A stretch of 64,000 bases of DNA, taken from Chloroflexota bacterium. GTDB lineage: Bacteria; Chloroflexota; Ktedonobacteria; Ktedonobacterales; Ktedonobacteraceae. Where the stretch lies: the NCBI GenBank assembly GCA_005881495.1, contig VBHI01000216.1, forward strand, positions 14,397 to 78,396, given 5' to 3'. The notes beneath the pieces are model-generated. The model saw nothing but the letters and a program-made list of their open reading frames with translations, made no database searches and was not told where the DNA came from. Shown here piece by piece: positions 26,287-35,733 of this stretch. Within the stretch, counting starts at the first letter, position 1. Every line of letters begins with the position of its first letter. Made by a program: the position numbers and the translations under genes.

Positions 26287-26664
26287 TTACGCCTGCTGCT
26301 GCATGGCAGCCATATTACGTCCCACGGCTTCCATGGTCTGATGGTAGCGGTCCAGGGGGCTGAACTCGACATACTCAGTGCCTTCGCCAATCACCGGCGT
26401 GTGTCCAGGTGGGACGTAGTACACATCGCCCGCGTTGTAGACTTCCTCGTGGTCGGTGAACCGGTAGCGCATTTGTCCTCGTACGACATATCCCCAATGT
26501 GGGCATTGGCAGCGATCATCAGGAAGTCCCTTAAAGAAGGGAGCCGGATCGACCTCCTGTTGAAACGTCCCTAATTCGGCATTCATGCCACCCCACTCAA
26601 CTGCTCGGATGGTCCCGAAATCCGCTTCGAGCACTGCGGGTATATCTGCTCTTGATCCTCGCAT
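26287..26664 (-). CDS. Cupin-domain protein
   Basis: A 125-residue single-domain cupin. Motif 1 resembles CPHWGYVVRGQMRYRF and motif 2 reads NAGDVYYVPPGHTPV. One metal-ligand His (CPHW) and the second-motif His (PPGHTP) are present. A strong RBS (AAAGGAGAA) supports the start. It heads a probable operon with the DUF1579-like gene. Substrate unknown. Confidence 0.85.
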   Translation of the reverse strand: MRGSRADIPAVLEADFGTIRAVEWGGMNAELGTFQQEVDPAPFFKGLPDDRCQCPHWGYVVRGQMRYRFTDHEEVYNAGDVYYVPPGHTPVIGEGTEYVEFSPLDRYHQTMEAVGRNMAAMQQQA

Positions 26665-26852
26665 AGACTTCTTTCTCCTTTCGTTATGACCGGTAGTCCA
26701 TTCTTGCCTTTGCGGTGGTTTCCGCTTCTGCTATAGACAGTGTAAGAGCAACACCTGGAAAAGACATCGGGGAAACTAATCATTCCTGGGAACTCTTTCA
26801 GTAGAGTGAGTGGTTCTTCCATTGGGGAAAAATACCTAAAGATGTGAGGAGG

Positions 26853-29711
26853 CTATGCGATCCCGGAGCGGATGGCGAAGGCAGCAGCAGCAGCACGGTT
26901 GTCTGTACCCGTCTTTGCGCAGATGCGTGCAATATGGTTAGCAACGGTCTTCTCGCTCAGCACTAGTTCCTCGGCAATCTGGCGATTACTCTTGCCGGCC
27001 GCAACGAGGCACAGCACTTCGACTTCCCGTGAGCTCAGCCCAGCAGGAAATGATCGAGCATTGCGGGAAGATGATTTCTCCGGTAACTGCTCCAGTCGTG
27101 CTCGCACGGCAAGCGCCTCCCCATGCATGCCCAACTCTTGGAACAGGTCAAGCACTAGCTCGAACAGCCTGCGCGCCCGCGCCACACTGCCTCGCCCTCC
27201 CTGAGCGAGGGCGAGCTGACCTTGCGCAACCTGTGTGAGTGCCAGTTCGGGGAGAAGGCCCTCGCGGCGCGCTGTCGCCTCTGCTCTGCCAAGGGAAGCT
27301 TGTGCGTCCGACCAGGCTGCCTGGAAGGTGTACAGTTCACCCAAAATCCGGTCAACCAGCCAATCGAGGAATAATCCCTGGAAGGGAAGCAGCATCGTGG
27401 TGTAGCGTGCAATCCTCTCCCGGTCCTGTAACAACAGGGCCATCTGCGCCAGATAGACCACCACGTTCCCGGTGAGGATGGTTCCAGGCTCGTGTGAGGA
27501 GAGCAGCGTCTCGGTTTCCTGCAGGAAGGCTAGTGCCTCTTGTCGCTTGCCCAGTAGCAACTGGACCCATCCCAGAATAGGTAGGTACCAGATCAATACA
27601 CCTGGACCCATTTGGCGAAAGAGGGCCACCGCCTGCGCAAGATACCCTTCGGCTACCTCATACGCATGTTGGCTAACAGCCAGAAGGCCGTGTAGCTGGA
27701 GGAGGAACGCCCGCGGTTCGGGACTAGCCAGGGAGGTGATAGCTGTCTCTGCTTGGGCGAGCCACTGCTCGGCTTCCGCGAAGTTTCCCCGGAAAGCCGC
27801 GCATCCCGCCAGCCAGGGGTATATGTGGCGCAACTGGTAGGATTCCTGGCAACGATGTGCCGCCCCCATCCGGCGCAGGAGGCTCTCCTTCATCTGGTGA
27901 ATCTGGCCACTCCAGAAGTAGGCCAGGGTCAGGCAGGCGCAGCACTCCGCCACCTCCACCTGGTCATCGACGGCAACAGCGAGCGTGAGGGCGCGTTCAA
28001 GCAGTGGGATGCCTGTTGGGAGATCGTTACCACAGGTAACACCCTCGGTGTATTGACCCAGACTTACCGCCAGGAGCGTTCCCAGGTCCACCAGCACCTG
28101 AACCTGCTCCGGACAGGAATACTCGTGCAAGAGCGTGAGCGCTTGCTCAAAGGCAGCCAGGGCCGACGCATGCGCTTCCAGTCGTGCCCAGGCGCGGCCC
28201 TGGCCGTAGGCGGCCCGTGCGGCAGCGACCACGTCAGGCTTTTCGGTAAACCGGACCCGGGCCGCCTCGAACGCCTGCACTGCCTCGTGTTCCACCCCTG
28301 CAGTGAGCGCTGCTTCACCGAGAGCAAGCAACAGCGGTCCTCGGTGCTGATCCTGTTTCTCAAGGAGATCAAGGGCCGCGTGGTAATGGTGCATGGCCTC
28401 GCGATGAGCAGCGGCACGGACCGCTTGTGCAGCCGCGAGCTCGGAGTAGGTAGCCCCGCGAGCACGATCCCCACTACGGGCAAAGTGGAAGGCGAGCTGG
28501 GCGAGTTGTTGCGCGTCCTCCTGGTCCAGGCGTGCTTCCAGGACGCGCCCGATGAAGCCGTGTAAGCGTCTCCTGCGTGTGGGGGTGACCTCGCTGTAGA
28601 GGCATTCGCGCAGGGTATCGTGGCTGAAGGTATACATCTCGGGTGGGTCGGAGCGGAGCACTCCCGCACGAACGGTGGTGAGGAGCCCCTCCTCTACCAG
28701 TTCCTCGTCCTGTCCCATCACCTCGGCCAGGAAGCTGCCTGCAAAGGTACGGCCAAGAATCGCGGCAGTGCGCAGCGTCTCGAGCACCTCTGCAGGCAGA
28801 CGTGCCAGGCGGTAGTGAATGAGGCCGCTGATACTGGCGGGCAGGCTCTCCGGTAAGGAGGTGCTGATGTTTGCTTGAGAGGGAGTCAAGGTCAGCGTCC
28901 CCGTTTCCAGCCATGCCCGGAGCACCTCTTCCAGGAAGAACGGGTTGCCTTCGCTCTCTTTCCAGAGCAACTGGCTGAGGGTGGGATGGGGAGGGACACC
29001 CAGCAGAACGGTGGTCAGCTCGGTCACATCCGCCTCGGTGAAGGGGTGAAGCGCAAGAACTGTCAGCTGGCGACTCCTGGTCAGGTCCAGGATGCTGCGC
29101 TCTAGTGCCGGGTGACTGGCCAGTTCGTCGGAGCGATAGGCTCCCAAGATGCAGAGACGGGAGGTCGCTTGATGCTGAGCCAGATAGCACAGCAGGTCGA
29201 GCGTGGCCGTGTCGGCCCACTGCAGATCGTCCAGGAGCAAGAGCAATGGACGGGGAACAGCGATGGCGGCCAGAAACAGGCCCACGGCTTCATAGAGCCG
29301 CAGGCGTGTCTGTTCTGGGGGTAACGAGTAACTAGATGGAAGACTCCCCAGGCGCATCGGCAGCTCTGGCAAGATCGTGGCCAGCACGGAGGCCAGCGGG
29401 TTGGTCTGCTCACGCAGTTCGTCCGGCGTGGCCGTGCGGATGTGCTGACCGAGCGCCTCCAGAAACGGCAGGTAGGGCGGCATGCCCTCAGCCTCTGAGG
29501 CGCCTCCGCGCAATACGAGTGCGCCGCTCTGCTCCGCACGCTCCGCCACTTCATTGAGAAGGCGTGTTTTGCCTATGCCTGGTTCACCGCTGACAAACAC
29601 GACATGCGTGTGACCGGTCATGCTGGCCTCAAAGAGGTCCCACAGCTGGTGCAACTCACGTTGCCGACCCGTCAAAGGTGATTGCTGATGGGCTGTCAGG
29701 TTTTGTATCAT
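26853..29711 (-). CDS. Large ATP-binding LuxR-family regulator
   Basis: A 952-residue LAL/MalT-type regulator. The NTPase domain starts at LTGRQRELHQLWDLF and has Walker A GEPGIGKTRLL near residue 45 and Walker B LLLLLDDLQWADTATL. A long helical repeat region of TPR type follows (about 430-870: ARSGDRARGATYSELAAAQA, ALLLQDRERIARYTTML). The LuxR helix-turn-helix is at the end (GLSSREVEVLCLVAAGKSNR, TVANHIARICAKTGTDN). The RBS is weak. Target genes are unknown; the adjacent cupin operon and the SDR gene are candidates. Confidence 0.9.
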   Translation of the reverse strand: MIQNLTAHQQSPLTGRQRELHQLWDLFEASMTGHTHVVFVSGEPGIGKTRLLNEVAERAEQSGALVLRGGASEAEGMPPYLPFLEALGQHIRTATPDELREQTNPLASVLATILPELPMRLGSLPSSYSLPPEQTRLRLYEAVGLFLAAIAVPRPLLLLLDDLQWADTATLDLLCYLAQHQATSRLCILGAYRSDELASHPALERSILDLTRSRQLTVLALHPFTEADVTELTTVLLGVPPHPTLSQLLWKESEGNPFFLEEVLRAWLETGTLTLTPSQANISTSLPESLPASISGLIHYRLARLPAEVLETLRTAAILGRTFAGSFLAEVMGQDEELVEEGLLTTVRAGVLRSDPPEMYTFSHDTLRECLYSEVTPTRRRRLHGFIGRVLEARLDQEDAQQLAQLAFHFARSGDRARGATYSELAAAQAVRAAAHREAMHHYHAALDLLEKQDQHRGPLLLALGEAALTAGVEHEAVQAFEAARVRFTEKPDVVAAARAAYGQGRAWARLEAHASALAAFEQALTLLHEYSCPEQVQVLVDLGTLLAVSLGQYTEGVTCGNDLPTGIPLLERALTLAVAVDDQVEVAECCACLTLAYFWSGQIHQMKESLLRRMGAAHRCQESYQLRHIYPWLAGCAAFRGNFAEAEQWLAQAETAITSLASPEPRAFLLQLHGLLAVSQHAYEVAEGYLAQAVALFRQMGPGVLIWYLPILGWVQLLLGKRQEALAFLQETETLLSSHEPGTILTGNVVVYLAQMALLLQDRERIARYTTMLLPFQGLFLDWLVDRILGELYTFQAAWSDAQASLGRAEATARREGLLPELALTQVAQGQLALAQGGRGSVARARRLFELVLDLFQELGMHGEALAVRARLEQLPEKSSSRNARSFPAGLSSREVEVLCLVAAGKSNRQIAEELVLSEKTVANHIARICAKTGTDNRAAAAAFAIRSGIA

Positions 29712-29905
29712 GGCTCACGCCTTAGAACTTACTGGAGAGCATCTTTCCCTTCACATTCAGCTTGCTCATCCTCATTCAGTGTATCGTATGGCAGAGCAGC
29801 GTTTCAAGTGTTTGCTGCTGGTGATCACTCACATCTTTTCAACGCAAGGTACGGTCGAGCATGAAGCAGACCCAGCGACACGATACCGCAGAGGAAGACA
29901 AGCAG

Positions 29906-30673
29906 TCAGCGCGGCTGCATCCTTATCCCGCCATCTAGTCGGATCACCTCCCCATTGAGCATCTGGTTCTCAATAATATGTCTGGCCAGGGCAGCATACT
30001 CATCTGGTCGTCCCAGACGAGACGGGAACGGCACCTGCTGGCCCAGTGAAATACGCGCGGCTTCCGGCAAACCTCCCAGCAAAGGAGTATCAAAAAGACC
30101 GGGAGCAATCGTCATGACGCGAATTCCATAGCGGGCAAGCTCGCGCGCAATGGGTAACGTCATACCGACAACGCCCCCCTTTGAGGCAGAATACGCCGCT
30201 TGCCCGATCTGACCATCAAAAGCAGCAACGGAAGCAGTAGTAATAATCACGCCGCGCTCACCGCCTTCGTCTGCTTCATTGGTGGACATAGCAGCAGCGG
30301 CCAGCCGGATAATATTGAATGTCCCAATCAAGTTTACCTGGATCACTTTCGAGAAGGATGCCAGGCTGTGTGGTCCATCCTTGCCCAATACTCTTTCGGC
30401 TATTCCTATGCCGGCACAGTTAACCGCCACGTGCAGGCCGCCAAATGTGTCAACCGCAGCCTTCACTGCCGCCTGTGAGGATTCCTCCTCAGCCACATTG
30501 GTCTTCACGAATACTACTGCATCGCCCAGTTCTGCCGCCAGCGCGCTTCCTGTCTCGCTACTCAAATCGGCGATAACCACCTTGGCCCCCAAACCACTCA
30601 ACAGCCTGACACATGCTGCTCCCAGGCCAGAGGCGCCACCTGTTACCAGAACACTCTTCTTCTCCAGCTGCAT
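29906..30673 (-). CDS. SDR oxidoreductase, 3-hydroxyacyl-CoA dehydrogenase type 2-like
   Basis: A 255-residue classical short-chain dehydrogenase. It has the NAD site [17 protein letters not shown] after the second strand (VVIADLSS, favouring NAD), NCAGIG, the catalytic Ser in [10 protein letters not shown] and [27 protein letters not shown] near the end resembles type II 3-hydroxyacyl-CoA dehydrogenases. RBS AAAGGGAA is upstream. Probable role: oxidation of 3-hydroxyacyl-CoA or a related alcohol. It stands alone between the LuxR-type gene and the MutS-like gene. Confidence 0.88.
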   Translation of the reverse strand: MQLEKKSVLVTGGASGLGAACVRLLSGLGAKVVIADLSSETGSALAAELGDAVVFVKTNVAEEESSQAAVKAAVDTFGGLHVAVNCAGIGIAERVLGKDGPHSLASFSKVIQVNLIGTFNIIRLAAAAMSTNEADEGGERGVIITTASVAAFDGQIGQAAYSASKGGVVGMTLPIARELARYGIRVMTIAPGLFDTPLLGGLPEAARISLGQQVPFPSRLGRPDEYAALARHIIENQMLNGEVIRLDGGIRMQPR

Positions 30674-30822
30674 ACTTGTTCCCTTTCATCAAGTTAGTGC
30701 CAGTGCAAGAACCACACCTGGCATGCTATCCCGATAGCACTATATCCCGTCAGAGAAAAAATGTCACGGGTGAGATCAGAATACGCTATAATCAGAGCAC
30801 ATGAAACAAGAATGATACGATA

Positions 30823-32718
30823 ATGATGAAAAGAAAAAGGTATTTGCCAGTGATCACCAAACCCGAGCGCCTACACGCTCTCGAAAATCAAATACATCGC
30901 CTGCACAGGCGCATAGACGCATTAAACCAGCGCAGTAATCGCCTTTCGTGGGTGCGCCTGGCAATCTTCCTCCCTGGCTTTTTCCTGGCCATTCTCGTTT
31001 TTTTCCTGGCAGGGTGGCCCTGGTCTCTCGCCGTCGCCTTTATCACACTTGCCTGTTTTAGCATCGCTGCGTACTTTCATCGCCAGGTTGAGCGCAGCAT
31101 TACCAGGCACAAGATCTGGTTGCAGATCAAATCAATACACGTGGCCCGCATTCGACTGGACTGGGCCAACATTCCATCCATTAGCACAAAATCATCACAG
31201 GCGGACCACCCTTTTGAAACGGATCTCGACATCACCGGAGAGCGCTCACTGCACCAGCTTATCACCACGGCCGTCTCATTCGAGGGCAGACAGCGCGTCC
31301 GCGAGTGGTTGCTGAACACAACGCCAGACCCCCAGACCATACGCCGGAGACAGACATTGATACAAGAGCTGGCTCCCCTCTCCCGTTTCCGCGATAATCT
31401 TAGCCTGAAAACGCTTCTTGCTTCAACAAACGTTGCAGAACACCTGGAAGGGAAAAGGTTACTGAACTGGCTGAAGGAGCAGGATAAATATAAACAATCT
31501 CATGTAACCGTCACAGTAGCCATCGCTTTATCAGCGCTCACTATAACCCTCCTGCTCTTGAATAGCCTCGCACTCATTGGCCCTCAATTCTGGATCATCG
31601 CCTTGATACTCTCCATCGGCTGGTTCTCTTTCAAACGCAAGGAACGCGGCGACCTCTTCGAGGACGCCTACTTTTTGCGTGATGCCTTTGCGCAACTCAG
31701 CACCGTCTTTGGGTACCTGGAAACCTATCCCTACGGCAACAAACAGCACGTAAAAGAGTTGTGCGAGCCGTTCTTTATTGATCCATCCCGCAGCCCTTCC
31801 ATACTATTAAAAAGGCTCTCGCGCATCGCGTCAGCTGCCACGCTGGCAAAGAATCCATTCCTCTGGCTCATTGTGAATGCCCTGCTGCCGTGGGATGTCT
31901 ACGTGGCCATTCGACTGAACCACTTCAAGGCACTGATAACCGCCGTTTTACCCGCATGGCTCGATACCTGGTTTGAGCTTGAAGCTCTCAGTTCACTCGC
32001 CAGCTTTTCCTACCTGAACCCGGAGTACAATCAACCTGAATTGCTAGTAGACGCGGAGCACGCGGGGCACGCGGAGCATAGCAACCACTGCATGTTCAGC
32101 GCCAGTGGTCTGGGGCATCCACTGATTGTAGCTGAACAAAAAGTCGTCAATGATTTCACCATGAACCAGCCGGGCCAGGTAGTCATTGTCACGGGCTCAA
32201 ATATGTCAGGCAAAAGCACATTTTTGCGCACATTAGGGATCAACCTCTGCCTGGCCTATGCCGGTGGACCGGTCAACGCCGCTTCCTTCCAGGCCTCCCT
32301 CTTCAAGATTTTTACCTGTATCATGGTCAGCGATTCCGTGACCGGTGGCTACTCCTATTTCTATGCGGAAGTGAAACGCCTCAAAGCTCTGTTACAAGAA
32401 CTGGAGCGAGACGACAAATTGCCCCTTTTCTTCCTCATCGATGAAATCTTCAAAGGCACCAATAACCGCGAGCGATTGATCGGCAGCCGTGCCTATATCC
32501 AGACCCTGGTCGGACGAAACTGCCTTGGCGTCATTTCAACACACGACCTGGAGCTTGTGCACCTGGCCGATGAGTCACCACTAATCAAAAACTATCATTT
32601 CAAAGAAGAAGTCATCGACGGTCAAATGGTCTTTGATTACATCTTGCGCCCCGGCCCATGCCCCACAACGAACGCGCTCAAAATCATGCAGATGGAAGGT
32701 CTACCTATCGAAGCATGA
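30823..32718 (+). CDS. Membrane-anchored MutS-like ATPase
   Basis: A 631-residue MutS-related protein. The C-terminal ATPase has Walker A VTGSNMSGKSTFLRTLG (about residue 458), Walker B FFLIDEIFKGTNNRERL and STHDLELVHLAD. The mismatch-recognition domain I of MutS is absent. Two hydrophobic segments lie at about 45-85 and two at about 228-270, so four membrane helices tether it. The clamp/lever region is in between. Such proteins are found in several phyla but their role is unclear; DNA repair is assumed only from the ATPase. Two ATGs start the gene with no clear RBS. A dispersed repeat begins at its stop codon. Confidence 0.85.
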   Translation: MMKRKRYLPVITKPERLHALENQIHRLHRRIDALNQRSNRLSWVRLAIFLPGFFLAILVFFLAGWPWSLAVAFITLACFSIAAYFHRQVERSITRHKIWLQIKSIHVARIRLDWANIPSISTKSSQADHPFETDLDITGERSLHQLITTAVSFEGRQRVREWLLNTTPDPQTIRRRQTLIQELAPLSRFRDNLSLKTLLASTNVAEHLEGKRLLNWLKEQDKYKQSHVTVTVAIALSALTITLLLLNSLALIGPQFWIIALILSIGWFSFKRKERGDLFEDAYFLRDAFAQLSTVFGYLETYPYGNKQHVKELCEPFFIDPSRSPSILLKRLSRIASAATLAKNPFLWLIVNALLPWDVYVAIRLNHFKALITAVLPAWLDTWFELEALSSLASFSYLNPEYNQPELLVDAEHAGHAEHSNHCMFSASGLGHPLIVAEQKVVNDFTMNQPGQVVIVTGSNMSGKSTFLRTLGINLCLAYAGGPVNAASFQASLFKIFTCIMVSDSVTGGYSYFYAEVKRLKALLQELERDDKLPLFFLIDEIFKGTNNRERLIGSRAYIQTLVGRNCLGVISTHDLELVHLADESPLIKNYHFKEEVIDGQMVFDYILRPGPCPTTNALKIMQMEGLPIEA

Positions 32719-32843
32719 ACCGTTTGTAGGGGCCGATTTATCGCGCCCACCTGGGAAGCCTATTCAGAGTCATGAACCGTTTGTAGGGGCCGATTTATCG
32801 TGCCCATCGCCGATTTATCGGCCCCCACCTGGGAAGCCTATGT
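32714..32843. repeat. Direct and inverted dispersed repeat block
   Basis: The unit beginning CATGAACCGTTTGTAGGGGC is present at 32714 and at 32771. The first copy continues into CACCTGGGAAGCCTAT. The second is interrupted by an extra CGATTTATCGGCCCC segment before the same ending. Self-complementary GGCCGATTTATCGGCC parts can form a hairpin, so it could serve as a terminator for both the MutS-like gene and the convergent methyltransferase. Confidence 0.7.
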
Positions 32844-33365
32844 AATACTCAGGGCGGAGTACATCTCACCAAAAAAGCGACTGGGAACCGTTGCCAGCAA
32901 TTGTGTAGAAGAAAACCCATTCTTATGCGCCAGCACTTCCCAGGTCCTGAACGAGAAGGGATACGGCACCCACATATTGCCCCGATCAGCATTATACTCG
33001 ACTATGAGCAAGCGCCCACCTGGCTTGAGATAACTGCGCACTAACTGCAACATCGCATCTTTCTGACGCAGGAAATGCAGCGAGTTGGCCATCACAACTC
33101 CATCAAGCGAAGGAAGAGCCAGTCTCTGCGTAAAATCTGCATTGATGGAGTGAACCATCGTATCTGGAAAGTAAGTTCGCATTGCTCTTTCCTGCTCTTT
33201 GAGCGCGCTCCTATCTTTGTCCACTGCATAGATTTCCCCGCCTGGCCCTAATAAATCAGCCAGTGCCAGCGTAAAAGCCCCCGCCCCCGCACCAAAATCG
33301 GCCCATACACTACCACCTTCAACTATCCCTCTTCGCAGCAAGTTGACATGATCTTGATGGTTCAT
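32838..33365 (-). CDS. Class I SAM-dependent methyltransferase
   Basis: A 175-residue methyltransferase of Rossmann type. The SAM site is WADFGAGAGAFTLALADLLG (motif I), with an acidic motif II (EIYAVDKDRSAL), the motif SINADFTQRLALPSLDGVV, and LKPGGRLLIVEYNADRG. ATG at 33365 has GAGG 8 bases upstream; a TTG one codon earlier is possible. It converges on the MutS-like gene through the repeat block. Substrate unknown; a small-molecule substrate is more likely than DNA by size and motifs. Confidence 0.88.
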   Translation of the reverse strand: MNHQDHVNLLRRGIVEGGSVWADFGAGAGAFTLALADLLGPGGEIYAVDKDRSALKEQERAMRTYFPDTMVHSINADFTQRLALPSLDGVVMANSLHFLRQKDAMLQLVRSYLKPGGRLLIVEYNADRGNMWVPYPFSFRTWEVLAHKNGFSSTQLLATVPSRFFGEMYSALSIT

Positions 33366-33541
33366 CAATGTGACCTCGTTTTGACATTACCGTATTCTAT
33401 CCGTCTACATCTTATAACATTCCATGAAGCTTCTATAGGACTGTTTTCTAAAAGACTAGAAATCTAGCTAAAACTTGATTACAATAGTGAGAGAAGATCT
33501 TTATCTTTTCATTTTATCTTTATTGTCGGAGAATGCTCGCT

Positions 33542-33850
33542 ATGCCCAATAATGTTATGACTCTTCCCCAGTTTCAGGTGGAAACGGAGGAACTCCTACG
33601 CCTCCGTGCCAAACTTCTTCCCCCGTACAGAGTTGTCTTATACGACGATGACTACAATGAAATGAACTATGTTGTCTTCGTACTGCTCCACTCTATCAAT
33701 AACCTCACGCAAGCAGAGGCTGAACGCATTATGCTCACCGCGCATCTTAGCGGTAGCGCTATTGCCGCAGTCTGTCCTAAAGAGCTTGCCGAATTCTACC
33801 AGGAACGCTTGTTGAGTTATGGACTTACGGCGACAATTGAACCAGAGTAA
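33542..33850 (+). CDS. clpS: ATP-dependent Clp protease adaptor ClpS
   Basis: A 102-residue N-degron adaptor that hands substrates to the ClpAP/ClpCP protease. The core YRVVLYDDDYNEMNYVVFVL is typical. The His in TAHLSGSAIAAV corresponds to the substrate-pocket His of E. coli ClpS. The usual NDD of the pocket reads DDD here, so the Asn that binds the substrate amino group is replaced by Asp. ATG at 33542 has GGAG 10 bases upstream; an ATG at 33533 is too close to it. No ClpA/ClpC gene is adjacent. A 16-bp hairpin follows. Confidence 0.9.
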   Translation: MPNNVMTLPQFQVETEELLRLRAKLLPPYRVVLYDDDYNEMNYVVFVLLHSINNLTQAEAERIMLTAHLSGSAIAAVCPKELAEFYQERLLSYGLTATIEPE

Positions 33851-33870
33851 AGTACATCTGGCGGGCCTTT

Positions 33871-33910
33871 TCAAGGGGTGTTGAAGTACAAGTGCTTCAA
33901 CACCCCTTGA
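33871..33910 (+). terminator. Hairpin after clpS
   Basis: TCAAGGGGTGTTGAAG (33871-33886) pairs perfectly with CTTCAACACCCCTTGA (33895-33910) across an 8-base loop. No long T run follows, so termination is likely but not certain. Confidence 0.65.
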
Positions 33911-34096
33911 TACAGTCATGATGAATCATAAACCACTGTCTTTGTTGTACAATTCAGACATTGACGCTATCAATTTTAAGCGATAGAATCATAGTAACCT
34001 GTGTGGAAGGCATTGAAGACTATCCGCAGAGAATGCTGAATACCAAAGAATGCTACAATGATGCTGTTCATCATCTCCACCAGGAGGGGAGACATT

Positions 34097-34609
34097 ATGG
34101 TTCACCTATGGCGCTCGAAAGTCAAAGATGCGACAGATACGAGCAAATCGGCCCCAGGAGTCGGGGCAACTGGCGATATCGCCGTCTTTGTCGAGGGAAA
34201 GGAACTCGATAACGAATTGGTCCGGCTTGCCTGTCTGATGGCAAAAAAAGCGAAACGCAAAGTACATCTTGTTCATATAATCGAAGTACCACGTACATTA
34301 CCTCTCAAAGCCGTTCTCACCAAAGAATCTGAACACGCTGATAAACTTCTCACCGAGGCGTTGAACATTGCAGACGATGCTGGTTGTGAAGCTGTGGCCG
34401 AAGTAGTCCAGGCACGCGATACCGGTACTGCTATCGTTGATGAAGCAAGAGATCATTCCTGTGCACTAATTATGCTGGGGATGGTACGTGACCCTCATAA
34501 ATTACAGAACGACCTGGGTAAAACAATACCCTATGTACTGACAAATGCTCCGTGCCGCGTATGGGTTGTACGAGATCCGCCCAAAGAGGCACGCGCTGAG
34601 AAAGTCTAG
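34097..34609 (+). CDS. Universal stress protein (UspA family)
   Basis: A 170-residue UspA-type protein with an adenine-nucleotide fold. IAVFVEGKELDNELVRLACL, KRKVHLVHIIEVPRTLP and the C-terminal VLTNAPCRVWVVRDPP fit the family. The usual GxxGxxG phosphate loop is degenerate (LGMVRDPHKLQNDLGKTIPY), so ATP binding is doubtful. RBS AGGAGGGG is 8 bases upstream. It is probably monocistronic; repeats follow 88 bases after the stop. Confidence 0.8.
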   Translation: MVHLWRSKVKDATDTSKSAPGVGATGDIAVFVEGKELDNELVRLACLMAKKAKRKVHLVHIIEVPRTLPLKAVLTKESEHADKLLTEALNIADDAGCEAVAEVVQARDTGTAIVDEARDHSCALIMLGMVRDPHKLQNDLGKTIPYVLTNAPCRVWVVRDPPKEARAEKV

Positions 34610-34696
34610 CCGGCAATTGACCTGGCACCCGGTCCTGCAATCCACAACTACCTTGCATCGCGGCTGACCTCCCATCAGCCGCGCGTGCGCAGCATC

Positions 34697-34790
34697 GCCC
34701 CGTGTATAGTAGGGTTGACCCTTGCGGTCAACCGGCCCCTTGCGGTCAACCTGGCCCCTTGCGGTCAACCTGGTGTCTTTCGGTCAACCT
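34697..34790. repeat. Tandem repeat block, left of the GAF gene
   Basis: GCCCCGTGTATAGTAGGGTT leads into about four imperfect 18-19 base units built on TTGCGGTCAACCTGGCCC. GGTTGACC and GGTCAACC can pair, giving a hairpin. The leading part matches 35624-35660 with one difference. No unique spacers separate the units. Confidence 0.8.
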
Positions 34791-35012
34791 CGCGTCGTCT
34801 CCTTTTTCCTCAAACAGATATGTTATAATGGTATGTGTACTTAATGCTTCCTTTTATCGCTCCTGACTTTAGTAGGCGCGCTGTAGAGTGCGGATTTATC
34901 CAGCATGTCAGCGTTGCAGTGATGGATTTCAAATAGTGAACTCATCCTCGCTGCGCTCCGCACTGTCTAATGCATGTGTATAAACATTGACCGACTGGGA
35001 GGGATTCTACCA

Positions 35013-35606
35013 ATGATGACAGATTCTCATTCTGCTGCTACCCCGTCTCACTCACATAAAGATTATTATCATGCACTTCACCAGGCAGCTTTGACCATCA
35101 CCTCCAGCCTTGAGCTAGATCAAGTTTTAGAGAGCGTGGTCATCAGTATCACCGAGGCCATGCAGGTGAAGGGCTGTATCTTGCGCTTGTTCGATCCTCG
35201 AACCGGTCAATTGCAGTTGAGTGCAGGCTATGGACTCAGCGGTAGCTACCTGGCAAAGGGCCCCGTTGAGGTCGAGCATAGTCCCATTGATAGCGAGGCC
35301 CTCAGCGGTAAAACTGTTTACATCCCAGATGTCAGCACTGATAGCCGTTTCCAGTACCCTGATGCGGCTAAACAGGAGGGTATTGTTTCTGTCCTATGCG
35401 TCCCGTTAGAGGTGCACGGTAAGGCCATCGGCGTTATGCGCGCCTACGCCAGTGCAAAAATCATATTTCACGAGGACGATATTCAGTTTCTTACCGTTCT
35501 GGCCAGCCTTGCCGCTCTCGCTATTGAGAATGCCAGCCTCTACGATAGCCTCAAACGCTCCTACGACGGCGTCATGGACGTTCTCTGGGGCACAAGCAAG
35601 CGCTAA
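35013..35606 (+). CDS. GAF-domain protein
   Basis: A 197-residue stand-alone GAF domain. The fold-typical LTITSSLELDQVLESVVISI, GCILRLFDPRTGQLQLSAGY, SDSRFQYPDAAKQEGIVSVL-like segment and LAALAIENASLYDSLKR are visible. GGGAGGG lies 9 bases before the ATG at 35013. It is probably a small-ligand or redox sensor acting in trans. No output domain is present. The gene is bracketed by two related repeat blocks. Confidence 0.85.
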   Translation: MMTDSHSAATPSHSHKDYYHALHQAALTITSSLELDQVLESVVISITEAMQVKGCILRLFDPRTGQLQLSAGYGLSGSYLAKGPVEVEHSPIDSEALSGKTVYIPDVSTDSRFQYPDAAKQEGIVSVLCVPLEVHGKAIGVMRAYASAKIIFHEDDIQFLTVLASLAALAIENASLYDSLKRSYDGVMDVLWGTSKR

Positions 35607-35623
35607 CTCATCTTTACCTCCTA

Positions 35624-35720
35624 GCCCCGTGTATAGTAGGGTTGACCCTCGCGGTCAACCTGGCCTCGTTGCGCGATCAACCTGGCCTCGTTGCGCGATC
35701 AACCTGGCCTCGTTGCCGCG
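35624..35720. repeat. Tandem repeat block, right of the GAF gene
   Basis: Begins with the same GCCCCGTGTATAGTAGGGTT as the left block. It then has two exact 22-base units (TGGCCTCGTTGCGCGATCAA plus CC at 35661-35682 and 35683-35704) and a partial third. GGTTGACC-CTCGC-GGTCAACC forms a hairpin at 35640-35660. Confidence 0.8.
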
Positions 35721-35733
35721 ATGGATGAGAGGC

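Noticed and set aside
27753..28565. Long plus-strand frame of about 270 codons
   Set aside because: It lies antisense within the well-supported LuxR-type ATPase gene, has no RBS or family motifs, and arises from that gene's GC-rich codon pattern.
28064..29220. Two further long minus-strand frames over the LuxR-type gene
   Set aside because: They are other frames of the same gene and their translations are rich in Arg/Pro/Ser without recognisable motifs.
34697..35720. CRISPR-like tandem repeats
   Set aside because: Units are adjacent without unique spacers of constant length, differ between blocks, and no cas genes are present; the Cas4-like nuclease belongs to a Dna2-type fusion.
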